A stretch of 64,000 nucleotides of DNA from an uncultured Flaviramulus sp. (GCA_947495125.1 CANLXL010000002.1:372001-436000), one strand, 5' to 3'. Counted from the first letter of the stretch, positions 53,345-62,629 are shown. Notes: a model not told the origin generated them from the letters alone. A program made the numbers and translations.

Positions 53345-54481
53345 ATGAAGTATTATCTGATGAGCTTACTATGTTTCTGGCTTTGTGTTTCAAGTGCCCA
53401 AAATCATAAAAATGAAATTTCATCTAAAGATAAAGCGTTAGACTTCATCGACCTGTTTTCTACAGGAATGGTTGAGGGGGTTTCATGTTATAGGATTCCG
53501 GCTATTATAACAGCTCCAAATGGTGATTTGATCGCAGCAATTGATGAACGCGTACCGTCTTGTGGCGATTTAAAATGGAGTAAAGACATCAATATTGTGA
53601 TAAGAAGAAGTACCAACAATGGTAAAATATGGACACCTATTGAAACGGTTATCGATTTCCCATTGGGGGAATCCGCCTCAGATCCATCAATGATCGTAGA
53701 TAAAGTTACAGGAGAGATCTTCCTATTTTATAATTATATGAATTTAGATACAGAAAAAGATATCTATTATTTGCATGTAGTTAAAAGTTCAGATAATGGT
53801 AAAACATGGAGTAAACCGAAAGATATTACTTCCCAAATAGCAAAGCCCGAATGGCATAAAGATTTTAAGTTTATTACCTCGGGGAGAGGGATTCAAACAA
53901 GTACCGGTAAATTATTGCATTGTATGGTTAATTTAGACAGCGGGATGCATCTTTTTGGTAGTGATGATCATGGAAAGACATGGCACCTTACGGATACATC
54001 AATCACTCCGGCAAACGAATCCAAAGTTGTAGAATTAGCAAACGGTAATTGGATGGTGAATGCCAGGGTTAATGACAAAAAAGGGAAGCGATATGTACAT
54101 ATATCAACCGATGAAGGGAGCACTTGGCAGACAAAACGGGAAACGCAATTGGAAGACCCTGGTTGCAATGCCAGTATCATTAGATATACTGCTTTAGCGG
54201 ATGGGTATAAGAGGAATAGATTACTTTTTTCTAATGCGAAATCTGTTGAAGGACGTGTAAATATGACGGTTAGAATAAGTTATGATGAAGGCAAAACATG
54301 GAGCAAAGGTAAAACCATATATTCCGGAGAATCTGCATATTCTTCGCTAACCAAGTTAAAAAATGGAGATATCGGGTTGTTTTTTGAAAAAGACAACTAT
54401 ACTAAAAATCCTTTTGTAAGTTTTTCGCTAAATTGGTTAACCGACGGAAAGGATACTTATCAAAAACCTATCAAGAAATAA
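53345..54481 (+). CDS. exo-sialidase, GH33
   Basis: A secreted sialidase of 378 residues, with a signal peptide (about 1-19, ending SSAQ). It cleaves terminal sialic acids. Motifs are the Arg of the first strand in CYRIPAI (R50), five Asp boxes (STNNGKIW, SSDNGKTW, SDDHGKTW, STDEGSTW, SYDEGKTW), the Glu in NESKVVEL (E230), the second Arg in NARV (R241), the third Arg (R304 in GRVN), and the Tyr in SAYSSL (Y332). These match the full catalytic set of GH33. It begins a plus-strand group with a dioxygenase gene 9 bases after its stop. Some family members act on KDN or other nonulosonic acids, so N-acetylneuraminic acid is not certain. Confidence 0.92.
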   Translation: MKYYLMSLLCFWLCVSSAQNHKNEISSKDKALDFIDLFSTGMVEGVSCYRIPAIITAPNGDLIAAIDERVPSCGDLKWSKDINIVIRRSTNNGKIWTPIETVIDFPLGESASDPSMIVDKVTGEIFLFYNYMNLDTEKDIYYLHVVKSSDNGKTWSKPKDITSQIAKPEWHKDFKFITSGRGIQTSTGKLLHCMVNLDSGMHLFGSDDHGKTWHLTDTSITPANESKVVELANGNWMVNARVNDKKGKRYVHISTDEGSTWQTKRETQLEDPGCNASIIRYTALADGYKRNRLLFSNAKSVEGRVNMTVRISYDEGKTWSKGKTIYSGESAYSSLTKLKNGDIGLFFEKDNYTKNPFVSFSLNWLTDGKDTYQKPIKK

Positions 54482-54489
54482 TTCTAAGT

Positions 54490-55374
54490 ATGACCGAAAT
54501 TAAAGACCTGGCAGATTATCATAAATGTGTTTCCAATATGTTCACTTACCCTAAAACCCCTGAGGAATGGGAAGCATATAAACTGACTGATGAACAGGTT
54601 GAACATTTCAATGAGTACGGTTACGTATCGGGAATTAAACTGTTAGACGACCGGCAAATTGATACTTTAAATGAAGAACTTAAGGAAATAAGAAATCCGG
54701 AACATCCGGCTCATCATTTATTCTACGAATTTCATTCGAATGAATCTACAAACCCCAATGAGGTATTATTTCATTCGTTAGGGCATTGGCGTATTTCTGA
54801 AGGGTTTCATGATGCACTTTGGAATCCGGCGTTTGTGATGGCAGCAAGTCAATTATTGGGAAATAAATCTGTACGATTTTGGCACGATCAATTATTTTGT
54901 AAACCTGCATATCATGGTGGTGTTGTGGCATGGCATCAGGATTATTCTTACTGGACGAGAACCATTAAGATGCAACATTTAACGTGTTGGACAGGTTTGG
55001 ATGATGCAACAACGGAAAATGGCTGTTTACATTACATTCCTAAAAGTCATAAATGGGGATTGCTAAAAGCCCCTGAAATTGCCGGTGATATGGAAGGACT
55101 CATTCAGTTCCTAACAGATGAACAAAAAGCTGAATTTATGCCCCAGCCCATTGAGCTAAAGAAAGGCTATGCGACCTTCCACCACCCGTTAATGGTTCAT
55201 GGATCCTTCGAAAATAAATCAGAAATAAGTAGAAGAGCATTCGTACTAAATGTGTTTGCAGATGGAACAGTTAGTAACTCGAATGAGGAATTATTATCTG
55301 GCGTTCCAATTATAAAAAAAGGACAGAAAATGGAAGGAAAGTTTTTTCCTTTATTATACAGAGAAGAATTATAA
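54490..55374 (+). CDS. phytanoyl-CoA dioxygenase (PhyH) family Fe(II)/2-oxoglutarate oxygenase
   Basis: A cytoplasmic oxygenase of 294 residues. The start is ATG 54490, 9 bases after the sialidase stop; a longer frame from 54433 would overlap it. The iron ligands are the HxD of AWHQDYSYW (H149, D151) and the distal His in MVHGSFENKS (H237), with the 2-oxoglutarate-binding Arg at 248 or 249 in SRRAF. FWHDQLFCKP and ENGCLHYIPKSHKWG are typical of PhyH proteins. Members hydroxylate or demethylate small molecules. In this setting a sugar or sugar-acid substituent is a possible target, but nothing in the sequence fixes it. Confidence 0.88.
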   Translation: MTEIKDLADYHKCVSNMFTYPKTPEEWEAYKLTDEQVEHFNEYGYVSGIKLLDDRQIDTLNEELKEIRNPEHPAHHLFYEFHSNESTNPNEVLFHSLGHWRISEGFHDALWNPAFVMAASQLLGNKSVRFWHDQLFCKPAYHGGVVAWHQDYSYWTRTIKMQHLTCWTGLDDATTENGCLHYIPKSHKWGLLKAPEIAGDMEGLIQFLTDEQKAEFMPQPIELKKGYATFHHPLMVHGSFENKSEISRRAFVLNVFADGTVSNSNEELLSGVPIIKKGQKMEGKFFPLLYREEL

Positions 55375-55529
55375 CTTTATCTGAATTCAAATTAGGCCAA
55401 AATAGAATGGATGTTTATACCTTTTCTAATTCCACAGCTCTACTAGATCTGCAATCAAGGGGAATATCTCTTAGGGGTATTTATAAAATATGTATTGTAT
55501 TATGCCAAACCAAGTAAAAATCAAAACCT

Positions 55530-56303
55530 ATGAGTAAAAAACCAAGGCCATACGTGTTAGCAGAAACCAATTGGAAATCAGTAAAAGATGAAGCGTTTAA
55601 AGTGGCGGTCTTGCCTTGGGGAGCCACCGAGGCACACAATTATCACTTACCTTACGCAACCGATAATATTATTGCGGAAGCCGTGGCTATAGAAGCAGCA
55701 AAAGAAGCTTGGCGTAGTAATGCCAAGGTCATTGTTTTGCCTACCGTTCCTTTTGGTGTAAATACCGGACAGTTGGATGTGTCCCTATGTTTGAATATGA
55801 ACCCAAGCACGCAATATGCACTTTTAAAGGATCTAACTCATGTGCTACATATTCAGGGGATTAACAAATTGATCATTGTAAATGCACATGGTGGGAATAA
55901 TTTCAAGCAAATGATAAGAGAGTTATATGCTGAATTTCCCGAGGTTTTTGTTTGTGCTTTGAACTGGTGGCAAGCAACAGATTCTCAACACTATTTTGAT
56001 GAACCAGGAGATCATGCAGGTGAATTGGAAACCGCAACCATTATGCACTTAACCCCCGAATTGGTTTTACCTCTGGATGAAGCTGGTGACGGTCATGCTA
56101 AAACTTTTAGGATCAGGGGACTGAAAGAAGGCTGGGTGTCTGCACAAAGACAATGGACCTTGGTGACAGAAGACACTGGTGTAGGTAATCCCATAAAGGC
56201 TAATAAGGAAAAGGGGAAAAAATTCTTTGACGCCATAACTAAAAAGGTAGCTGTCTTTTTTGAAGAACTATATTACACCGACCTCGAGGATATGTATGAG
56301 TAA
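55530..56303 (+). CDS. creatininase-family amidohydrolase
   Basis: A cytoplasmic metal-dependent hydrolase of 257 residues. Family motifs: LPWGATEAHNYHLPYATDN (about 28-46, with E34, H36 and D45 as metal ligands), VNAHGGN, and GDHAGELETA. Creatininase itself opens creatinine; relatives act on formamides, lactams and other cyclic or amide bonds. It lies 155 bases after the PhyH gene in the same direction, tail-to-tail with the fucose operon. A role in opening a lactam or lactone, or in removing a formyl group from a sugar, is possible. The family is clear; the reaction is not. Confidence 0.87.
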   Translation: MSKKPRPYVLAETNWKSVKDEAFKVAVLPWGATEAHNYHLPYATDNIIAEAVAIEAAKEAWRSNAKVIVLPTVPFGVNTGQLDVSLCLNMNPSTQYALLKDLTHVLHIQGINKLIIVNAHGGNNFKQMIRELYAEFPEVFVCALNWWQATDSQHYFDEPGDHAGELETATIMHLTPELVLPLDEAGDGHAKTFRIRGLKEGWVSAQRQWTLVTEDTGVGNPIKANKEKGKKFFDAITKKVAVFFEELYYTDLEDMYE

Positions 56304-56482
56304 TTAAATAATCAATGACGGGCTTTCAGAACCGCTTTCTTTTATGAAATATAGACCGACTGCGTGTTTGCTGTTGGGTTAAGCGCAGTGGAAACCTCGC
56401 TTTTTAAAACAGTTTCGAATTTTATTCTTTCTAAACAAAGATAAAACCCATAGTGATACAGTGATATCAGTCGTTCAACAAC

Positions 56483-57652
56483 TTATTTTTTGCGAATCAA
56501 ATGCTTATGAAAGTCGTCTACATCTTCACAGCAAATTTGTTCCATAACTTGTTGCAACTGTCGTTTTAAAATAGAAATCGTATGATCACCACCTTTTGTA
56601 CCTAAAGCAGAAACGCCATACATAAAAGAACGGCCTAAAAACGTAAATTCGGCCCCACTGGCTAGGGTTCTTGCAATATCCGGTCCGGAACGTAAACCAC
56701 TATCCATCATAACTTTGATGTCGTTACCATATTTCTCTGCAATCCGTGTTAAGGGTTTAATGGACGATTCACCGGCATCCAGTTGCCTGCCACCATGGTT
56801 AGATACGATAATCCCATCTAGTCCCAATCGGATGGCTTTTTCAGCATCGGCTTCGTTAGCCACACCTTTTAATACCAGCTTACCTTTCCACATATCGCGA
56901 ATAGGCTTTATTTTTTCTTCATTCAACCGTCCTGAAAATGTCTGGTCCATGAATTTACCCAATTGTTTTAGATCTAGATTTTTGGGCATATAGGGCTTAA
57001 GGGTTTCAAAGCTGGGCTGTCCGTATTTCAAAGTGTTCAGGGCCCATTTTGGTTTACCTAAAATTTGCAATATGTTTTGTATGGACATTTTTGGAGGCAT
57101 AGCCAATCCGTTTCTGATGTCCCTGGGTCTGAATCCAAAAGTAGGAACATCACAAAGAATAACTAGAACAGGGCATTCAGCGTCCTGTGCGCGATTTATA
57201 ATATCGTCCCTTAATTTGTTTTCTGCCGGATGGTACAGTTGAAACCAGGCACGACCTTCCGTAATTTCAGCGATTCTTTCTATACTGCTTGTGGTAACCG
57301 TACTAAGTATAAAAGGGACGTTATGATCAAATGCCGCTTTTGCTAAGATTTCAGGGGCATTGGGCCACATAAGCCCTTGCAAACCTACCGGTGCAATACC
57401 AAAAGGCGCATCATAAGTATGCCCGAATAACTCCGTTTCCATATTGGAGCTGGTGTGCTTACTCAAATAGTAGGGGAGTAATTCTACATCTCTGATCTCT
57501 GCCGTATTTTTATGAAGATTCACATCTTCATTACAACCGCCATCAAGGTATTCAAAGGCAAATTTTGGAATTCTTTTTTTTGCCTTAGCACGCAAATCCT
57601 CAACAGAAGGGTATTTGGAATTGTATGAGATTTCTTTTTTCTTATGAGTCAT
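56483..57652 (-). CDS. lldD: FMN-dependent alpha-hydroxy-acid dehydrogenase (L-lactate dehydrogenase type)
   Basis: An enzyme of 389 residues that oxidises an L-2-hydroxy acid, probably the L-lactate made by the fucose pathway, to the keto acid. Motifs: PKFAFEYLDGGCNED (about 28-42), PFGIAPVGLQGLMWP with the FMN loop, FQLYHP, LKGVANEADA, the catalytic His in VSNHGGRQLD, and MDSGLRSGPDI. ATG 57652 is chosen because a longer frame to 57697 would overlap the mutarotase gene by 34 bases. It is the last gene of the minus-strand fucose operon, 11 bases after the mutarotase. Confidence 0.9.
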   Translation of the reverse strand: MTHKKKEISYNSKYPSVEDLRAKAKKRIPKFAFEYLDGGCNEDVNLHKNTAEIRDVELLPYYLSKHTSSNMETELFGHTYDAPFGIAPVGLQGLMWPNAPEILAKAAFDHNVPFILSTVTTSSIERIAEITEGRAWFQLYHPAENKLRDDIINRAQDAECPVLVILCDVPTFGFRPRDIRNGLAMPPKMSIQNILQILGKPKWALNTLKYGQPSFETLKPYMPKNLDLKQLGKFMDQTFSGRLNEEKIKPIRDMWKGKLVLKGVANEADAEKAIRLGLDGIIVSNHGGRQLDAGESSIKPLTRIAEKYGNDIKVMMDSGLRSGPDIARTLASGAEFTFLGRSFMYGVSALGTKGGDHTISILKRQLQQVMEQICCEDVDDFHKHLIRKK

Positions 57653-57663
57653 CTTAGGTTTCT

Positions 57664-57993
57664 TTATAACTGATATATTTTTTCCATCAGCATCCATTTT
57701 TCTCCTTCTTTAGCCATAGGTAATGCTTGTTGATATTTCCACATTAGGGTTTCCCACTCCTGAACTTTTGGATTGCTAGCATCCAGTTTAGATTTTTTTT
57801 CAAAAGAAAAGGAGTCATTAACTTTTAAAACCATAGTAAGTCTATTACCAACACAATAAATTTCAGCATTTTCAATACCTGATTCAATGATGCTTTCTGT
57901 TATTTCCGGCCAAATTTGCTCATGATATTTTTTGTATTCTGCAATTAAAGCAGGATCGTCTTTTAAGTCTAAAGCTAAAAAATATGTTCTCAT
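57664..57993 (-). CDS. sugar mutarotase, RhaM family (probably L-fucose mutarotase)
   Basis: A cytoplasmic mutarotase of 109 residues, the length usual for the L-rhamnose mutarotase (RhaM/YiiL) family. Motifs are YFLALDLKDDPALIAEYKKYH with the conserved His, ENAEIYCVGNRLTMVLK, and WETLMWKYQQALP. It converts alpha and beta forms of the sugar to feed the dehydrogenase. Within an operon that holds all other steps of fucose breakdown it is probably specific for L-fucose. It is between the FMN dehydrogenase and the L-fucose dehydrogenase-like SDR, with 11 and 12 bases to the neighbours. Confidence 0.88.
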   Translation of the reverse strand: MRTYFLALDLKDDPALIAEYKKYHEQIWPEITESIIESGIENAEIYCVGNRLTMVLKVNDSFSFEKKSKLDASNPKVQEWETLMWKYQQALPMAKEGEKWMLMEKIYQL

Positions 57994-58005
57994 AGATTGA
58001 TGTAT

Positions 58006-58788
58006 TTATGATAGGGCTCTGTCCAAATGGGTATAACCACCATCAACGAATATTAATTGTCCTGTGGTATGACTAGATTTTCTTGAAAGCAGAAAGGCTA
58101 CGGTATCGGCAATCTCTTCTGCTGTTGTCATTCTGTTTTCCAATGGAATATTTCTGGTTATACCTGCAAGTTTTTCCTCTTTATTTTCAAAAGTGTTGAT
58201 CCATTTTTCATATAGAGGTGTGTAGCACTCGGCGACAATAACCGCATTTACGCGAATGCTGTATGGTAATAACTCTAAAGCCCATTCTCTTGTTAATGCA
58301 TTTCTTCCTCCATTTGCAGCGGCATAAGCCGAAGTTCCTCCTTGACCAGTTACAGATGTTTTGGAGCCAATATTAACGATGGCCCCTTTATTTTTTTTCA
58401 ATTCTGGTAAAGCATAATGAGCCATCATGTAATAATGCGTTAAATTACGGTGAATAGATCTAACGAAGTCATCGTAATTCCCATGTTCCAGACCAACGCC
58501 ATCATTGACTCCTGCATTATTGACTAAACCATCAATTCTACCATAGGTTTCTATAACCGTTGCCACCGCAGCTTCACATTGTTTTGGGTCTGATAATTCA
58601 GCGACGGCATAGGTTAGTTCAGTACCTTCCCTTTTAAAATCATTAATAACCTCTAAAATGCTTTCTTTATTTCTACTTACAATTACAGGAATAGCTCCTT
58701 CTTTTACCAAGGTCTTTACGATACCTAATCCAATTCCTTTAGAACCTCCGGTAACAATGATAACTTTGTTTTTTAGTTGTAAATCCAT
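58006..58788 (-). CDS. SDR-family oxidoreductase, probably L-fucose dehydrogenase
   Basis: A classical short-chain dehydrogenase of 260 residues. The NAD(P) loop is VTGGSKGIGLGI, then NNAGVN, the catalytic Ser in NIGSKTS, and YAAANGGRNAL with Y and, four residues on, Gly-Gly-Arg rather than the usual Y-x-x-x-K Lys; N and R lie close by. The end carries TTGQLIFVDGGYTH. It is placed between the mutarotase and the lactonase genes, so oxidation of L-fucose to L-fucono-1,5-lactone is the expected step. ATG 58788 is the likely start; the TTG at 58794 directly after the lactonase stop is weaker. Confidence 0.85.
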   Translation of the reverse strand: MDLQLKNKVIIVTGGSKGIGLGIVKTLVKEGAIPVIVSRNKESILEVINDFKREGTELTYAVAELSDPKQCEAAVATVIETYGRIDGLVNNAGVNDGVGLEHGNYDDFVRSIHRNLTHYYMMAHYALPELKKNKGAIVNIGSKTSVTGQGGTSAYAAANGGRNALTREWALELLPYSIRVNAVIVAECYTPLYEKWINTFENKEEKLAGITRNIPLENRMTTAEEIADTVAFLLSRKSSHTTGQLIFVDGGYTHLDRALS

Positions 58789-58794
58789 AATCAA

Positions 58795-59619
58795 TTATAA
58801 ATTATATTCACGAATTGCGTTTTTACCAAATATTTTTGCCTGATCTTCTTCAGCGAAATCTTTAATATAATCTTCAACGATTTGAAGCTGTTGTTGATAT
58901 TCTGCGGCTAGTAAACACACCGGCCAGTCCGAGCCATATAAGATTCTGTCTACGCCAAAAGCTTCAAAAACCACATCTAAATAAGGTTTGAAATCCGATG
59001 TATTCCAAAGTTTTAAATCAGCTTCTGTAACCATACCTGAAACCTTGCAAGATACATTGTGTTGTTTAGCCAGTTCAAAGATATGAGTTTTCCAGGGATC
59101 GATCTTGCCGTCTTTAATATATGGTTTTGCAATATGATCAAGGACAAATTGCTGATTGGGAAATTTATTAACCAAGGATATAGCTGCTTCTAATTGCGAA
59201 GGAAAAACTAAAATATCGTAAGTGAGATTAAACTGGGTTAATTTGCCGATACCACACTGAAAGTCCTTTCTAAGCATAAAATCATCAGCCTCAGCTTGCA
59301 CAATATGACGAACCCCTTTGAGTAATTTGTTTTCTGAAAAATGGGCTAACCGATCTTCAACAGTATTCGCTCGTAAATCTACCCAACCGACGACACCTTT
59401 CACAAAATCGTTTTCTTCGGCACAATCTAACAGGAATTTAGTTTCCTCTTCAGATTGATCTGCCTGTACAGCAACACAACCATCAATCGCATTAGCATCT
59501 AAAATGGGTTTTAAGTCTTTCGGTAGAAAATCTTTACGAATAACCTCCATGGTTCCGTCGATCCAACTATCTCTAACCGGATCAAACTTCCAAAAATGCT
59601 GATGTGAATCTATCTTCAT
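58795..59619 (-). CDS. amidohydrolase-2 family L-fuconolactonase
   Basis: A cytoplasmic metal-dependent lactonase of 274 residues. Motifs: KIDSHQHFWKF (metal-binding HxH, residues 6-8), FVLDHIAKPYIKDG with His, CKVSGMV and the late catalytic Asp in RILYGSDWPVCLL (about 231-243). This is the family of L-fuconolactone and L-rhamnono-lactone hydrolases (COG3618 type). It hydrolyses L-fuconolactone to L-fuconate after the dehydrogenase. Its start codon directly follows the stop of the upstream hydrolase gene and its stop abuts the SDR gene, so translation is tightly coupled. Confidence 0.9.
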   Translation of the reverse strand: MKIDSHQHFWKFDPVRDSWIDGTMEVIRKDFLPKDLKPILDANAIDGCVAVQADQSEEETKFLLDCAEENDFVKGVVGWVDLRANTVEDRLAHFSENKLLKGVRHIVQAEADDFMLRKDFQCGIGKLTQFNLTYDILVFPSQLEAAISLVNKFPNQQFVLDHIAKPYIKDGKIDPWKTHIFELAKQHNVSCKVSGMVTEADLKLWNTSDFKPYLDVVFEAFGVDRILYGSDWPVCLLAAEYQQQLQIVEDYIKDFAEEDQAKIFGKNAIREYNL

Positions 59620-60474
59620 TTAAGAATATGCTTTTGCTACCTGTCGTGAAATGCCTAGACCATCAATACCGAGTTCCATAATATCACCGGGTTTTAAATA
59701 GATTGGTGGGTCAAAACCTAGACCAACACCAAATGGTGTACCGGTAGAGATAATATCACCTGGCAATAGTGTCATAAACTGAGAGATATAAGACACCACC
59801 TCTTCAACGTTAAAAATAAAATCGGAAGTAGAAGAGTTTTGCAATTCCTTACCATTAACTTTTAACCACAGGTTAAGGTTATTGGGATTTGCGATTTCGT
59901 CCTTAGTGGCGATAAAAGGTCCTATAGGAGCAAACGTATCACAACCTTTCCCTTTGCACCATTGTCCTTCTTTTTCTATTTGATATGCACGCTCCGAGAT
60001 ATCGTTGTGTAACACGTAACCGGCTATATGCTTATAGGCATCTTCCTTTTCAACATAAGAGGCTTTCTTACCGATAACAATGGCTAGCTCGACTTCCCAG
60101 TCCGTTTTTTTACTGCCTCTAGGAATTACAACATCATCATTGGGACCAACTAATGCCGAGGTTGCTTTAAAGAATAACACGGGTTCTTTAGGTATCGCCA
60201 TACCAGCTTCTTCGGCATGTTTTGCATAATTTAGCCCCACACAAACAATTTTAGAAGGTCTCACTAAAGGAGCCGCTAATCGAATGTCTTCACTTATTTT
60301 TGGGCAGCTATCCTGATTTTCCGTTAACCAGGCGCTCAGCTTTTCAAGACCTTCATTCCCAAAAAATGCCTCATCATAATCACTTCCAAATGCAGAAACG
60401 TCCAGACGTGTTCCGTCCGTTAATTGGATTCCGGGTTTTTCATTACCAATGGCTCCAAATCGAATTAATTTCAT
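59620..60474 (-). CDS. FAH-family hydrolase, probably 2,4-diketo-3-deoxy-L-fuconate hydrolase
   Basis: A fumarylacetoacetate hydrolase-fold enzyme of 284 residues. Motifs: ICVGLNYAKHAEEAGM, PVLFFKATSALVGPND, the metal-binding KKTDWEVELAIVIGK (Glu and Asp), and GDIISTGTPFGVGLG. It splits a 2,4-diketo acid to pyruvate and L-lactate as the last step of the non-phosphorylative L-fucose pathway. That step is assigned from family and context. The gene sits between the second SDR (13 bases upstream) and the lactonase (adjacent). Confidence 0.9.
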   Translation of the reverse strand: MKLIRFGAIGNEKPGIQLTDGTRLDVSAFGSDYDEAFFGNEGLEKLSAWLTENQDSCPKISEDIRLAAPLVRPSKIVCVGLNYAKHAEEAGMAIPKEPVLFFKATSALVGPNDDVVIPRGSKKTDWEVELAIVIGKKASYVEKEDAYKHIAGYVLHNDISERAYQIEKEGQWCKGKGCDTFAPIGPFIATKDEIANPNNLNLWLKVNGKELQNSSTSDFIFNVEEVVSYISQFMTLLPGDIISTGTPFGVGLGFDPPIYLKPGDIMELGIDGLGISRQVAKAYS

Positions 60475-60487
60475 ATATAAATATTTT

Positions 60488-61267
60488 TTAACTGTTTAAT
60501 TTTATAAAACCACCATCAATGGCATAATCTGAGCCCGTAATGAAACCAGCTTCATCAGAGCATAAAAACAAGGCCAAATCTGCAATTTCCTGAGTATTAC
60601 CCATACGTCCTATAGGTTGCGTTTTTGAAAGGTTTTCAAACATCTCGGCTTCTTTTCCGGGATAGTTCTTTTTTATAAACCCATCAACAAAAGGGGTGTG
60701 CACCCTTCCTGGTGAAATACAATTACATCGAATACCATTATTAACATAATCTTTGGCTATGGAATATGTCATGGTTAACACAGCACCCTTGGTCATTGAA
60801 TAGGCAAAACGATCAGTGATACCAACAGAAGAAGCTACAGATGCTAAGTTTAAAATAACACCTCCTCCATTTTGCTTTAAAGAGGGTAAACTGGCCTTAA
60901 TGCAATTGTAAACACCTTTTATATTGACATTATATAGACGGTCTAAATCTGATTCTTCTACGGCTTCAATATTGCCAACATGAGCGATTCCGGCATTGTT
61001 TACTAAGATATCTATAGCTTCGACAGAAGTGATTTTTCGAACGCTATTATTAACGTTTTTCTGATTGGAAACATCGCACTGATGTGCTTCCGCTAGCTGA
61101 TTTAAAGCCGATATTTCCGATACCGTTTCGTTAGCACCTTCTATATTAAAATCCAAAATATGGACTTTCGCACCTTGTTTTGCAAAGGTTAGTGAAATGG
61201 CTTTTCCAATACCACTTCCGCCACCGGTAATGATGGCTACTTTATCTTTTAAGCTAAATTTTGACAT
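60488..61267 (-). CDS. SDR-family oxidoreductase, probably 2-keto-3-deoxy-L-fuconate dehydrogenase
   Basis: A classical SDR of 259 residues: IITGGGSGIGKAIS (NAD loop), NNAGIAH, catalytic Ser in LNLASVASS, and YSMTKGAV with Tyr and Lys in the usual Y-x-x-x-K. CISPGRVHTPFVDGFIKKNYPG and ITGSDYAIDGGF complete the fold. Placed directly upstream of the FAH hydrolase, it would oxidise 2-keto-3-deoxy-L-fuconate at C4. The two SDRs in the operon differ, which supports two separate steps. It starts 2 bases after the fucosidase stop. Confidence 0.88.
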   Translation of the reverse strand: MSKFSLKDKVAIITGGGSGIGKAISLTFAKQGAKVHILDFNIEGANETVSEISALNQLAEAHQCDVSNQKNVNNSVRKITSVEAIDILVNNAGIAHVGNIEAVEESDLDRLYNVNIKGVYNCIKASLPSLKQNGGGVILNLASVASSVGITDRFAYSMTKGAVLTMTYSIAKDYVNNGIRCNCISPGRVHTPFVDGFIKKNYPGKEAEMFENLSKTQPIGRMGNTQEIADLALFLCSDEAGFITGSDYAIDGGFIKLNS

Positions 61268-61269
61268 TT

Positions 61270-62601
61270 TTATTTTAGGGTTATTTCTATAATGGTATTT
61301 ATTTCGTTTTGATCTTCTGCAGGAATACTAATATATAAATTCTGTTTTTTCAATTTATACATCAACTTCTTTTTATTTTTATATAGTGTTATTTTTTTTA
61401 TCTTTTCTTTGAATTTGTCAATATGTACTTGATTCAATTCCGAATTCAATACATGCAAATAGATGGTATTGTTTTTTTGAGTAGATACATAATTATCGGT
61501 AGGTTCAATAACGCCTCCTTTCGTGTTGTATATAGTTTCCCCGTTGTCTTGTAACCAAGAGCCAATAGCTTTTAGTCGGTCAATATGTTCTTGCTGAATT
61601 TTACCGTTAGGCATGGGACCCACGTTTAATAAAAAATTACCATTTCTACCAGCGGCATTTATGACATAATGAATTAATTCTTTAGTAGATTTATGTTTCC
61701 CGTCCTGGAGGTTAAATCCCCAGGAATGATTAATGGTTTGACAAGTTTCCAGTGGTAGCTTAGAAATAGATGCACTACCAAAACCTGTCGTGCTTTTACC
61801 GGGTAGATCTTTTTCGAACATTTGGAAATCTTCTCCGTCAAATGGATCTAAATGATGATTATTCCCGATGAGTAAGTGAGGTTTAACTGCATGAATCATT
61901 CGATAGGTTTTTTCTAAATTCCAACGAATTTCTCCTGCTTTACGCGTTTCCGGGGTGCGACCTTTTTCTTTAAGAATATCCCAAAAGCCATCAAACCAAA
62001 AACCGGCAATATCATAATTTTCTGCTAATTCTTTTATTTGAGCATTCTGATACTTAATGTATTTATCCCAATCTCCCGATTCTAATCGCCCTACACCTTT
62101 ACCTGTATATCCTCTGGGGTAATAATCTGGGTGATGCCAATCCAGTTGCGAATAATATGCAAATAATTTAATGCCTTGTTTTTTACATTCTTGTTCTAAA
62201 GCTCTAAAAATATCTTTACCATAAGGTGTTGCTTTTACAATATTATAGTCAGATACCTTAGAATCGTACATTGCAAAACCATCATGATGTTTGGTTGTAA
62301 TGGTTATATATTTCATACCAGCATCTTTAGCTAGTTTTACCAGTTCGGCGGCGTTAAATTCAATCGGATTAAAAAAATCTGATAGCAATTCATATCGTTT
62401 TATATGAATATTTTGATTGGTCATTACCCATTCGCCATCTCCCAAAATACTATAAAGCCCCCAATGAATGAACATACCAAATTTGGCCTCTTGAAACCAT
62501 TGTCTGGCTTCAAGGTTTTCTTTAGTGGGTTCGTAAGAAGCTTGAGCATTTAAGAAGTGCGATATAAGTATGAGTAAAAAAAGAATCGTAGTTTTCTTCA
62601 T
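61270..62601 (-). CDS. alpha-L-fucosidase, GH29
   Basis: A secreted fucosidase of 443 residues with a signal peptide (about 1-20, ending FLNAQ). The catalytic domain starts WFQEAKFGMFIHWGLYS, then ITTKHHDGFAMYDS (about 101-114), and the nucleophile is D204 in GFWFDGFWD. FLLNVGPMPNGKIQ and NGETIYNTKGG close the barrel, and a beta-sandwich follows to the end. It is complete and belongs to the same family as the partial gene at the window start. It lies inside the fucose catabolic operon, so release and use of fucose would be made together. Confidence 0.95.
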   Translation of the reverse strand: MKKTTILFLLILISHFLNAQASYEPTKENLEARQWFQEAKFGMFIHWGLYSILGDGEWVMTNQNIHIKRYELLSDFFNPIEFNAAELVKLAKDAGMKYITITTKHHDGFAMYDSKVSDYNIVKATPYGKDIFRALEQECKKQGIKLFAYYSQLDWHHPDYYPRGYTGKGVGRLESGDWDKYIKYQNAQIKELAENYDIAGFWFDGFWDILKEKGRTPETRKAGEIRWNLEKTYRMIHAVKPHLLIGNNHHLDPFDGEDFQMFEKDLPGKSTTGFGSASISKLPLETCQTINHSWGFNLQDGKHKSTKELIHYVINAAGRNGNFLLNVGPMPNGKIQQEHIDRLKAIGSWLQDNGETIYNTKGGVIEPTDNYVSTQKNNTIYLHVLNSELNQVHIDKFKEKIKKITLYKNKKKLMYKLKKQNLYISIPAEDQNEINTIIEITLK

Positions 62602-62629
62602 CGTCGTGTATTTAAGCGATTATTGTCGC

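Noticed and set aside
54433-54489. Longer N terminus for the PhyH dioxygenase
   Set aside because: It overlaps the end of the sialidase gene; the ATG at 54490 gives normal spacing and a normal family start.
57653-57697. Longer N terminus for the FMN dehydrogenase
   Set aside because: It would overlap the mutarotase gene and adds residues not expected in the family; the ATG at 57652 fits the 11-base spacing of the operon.
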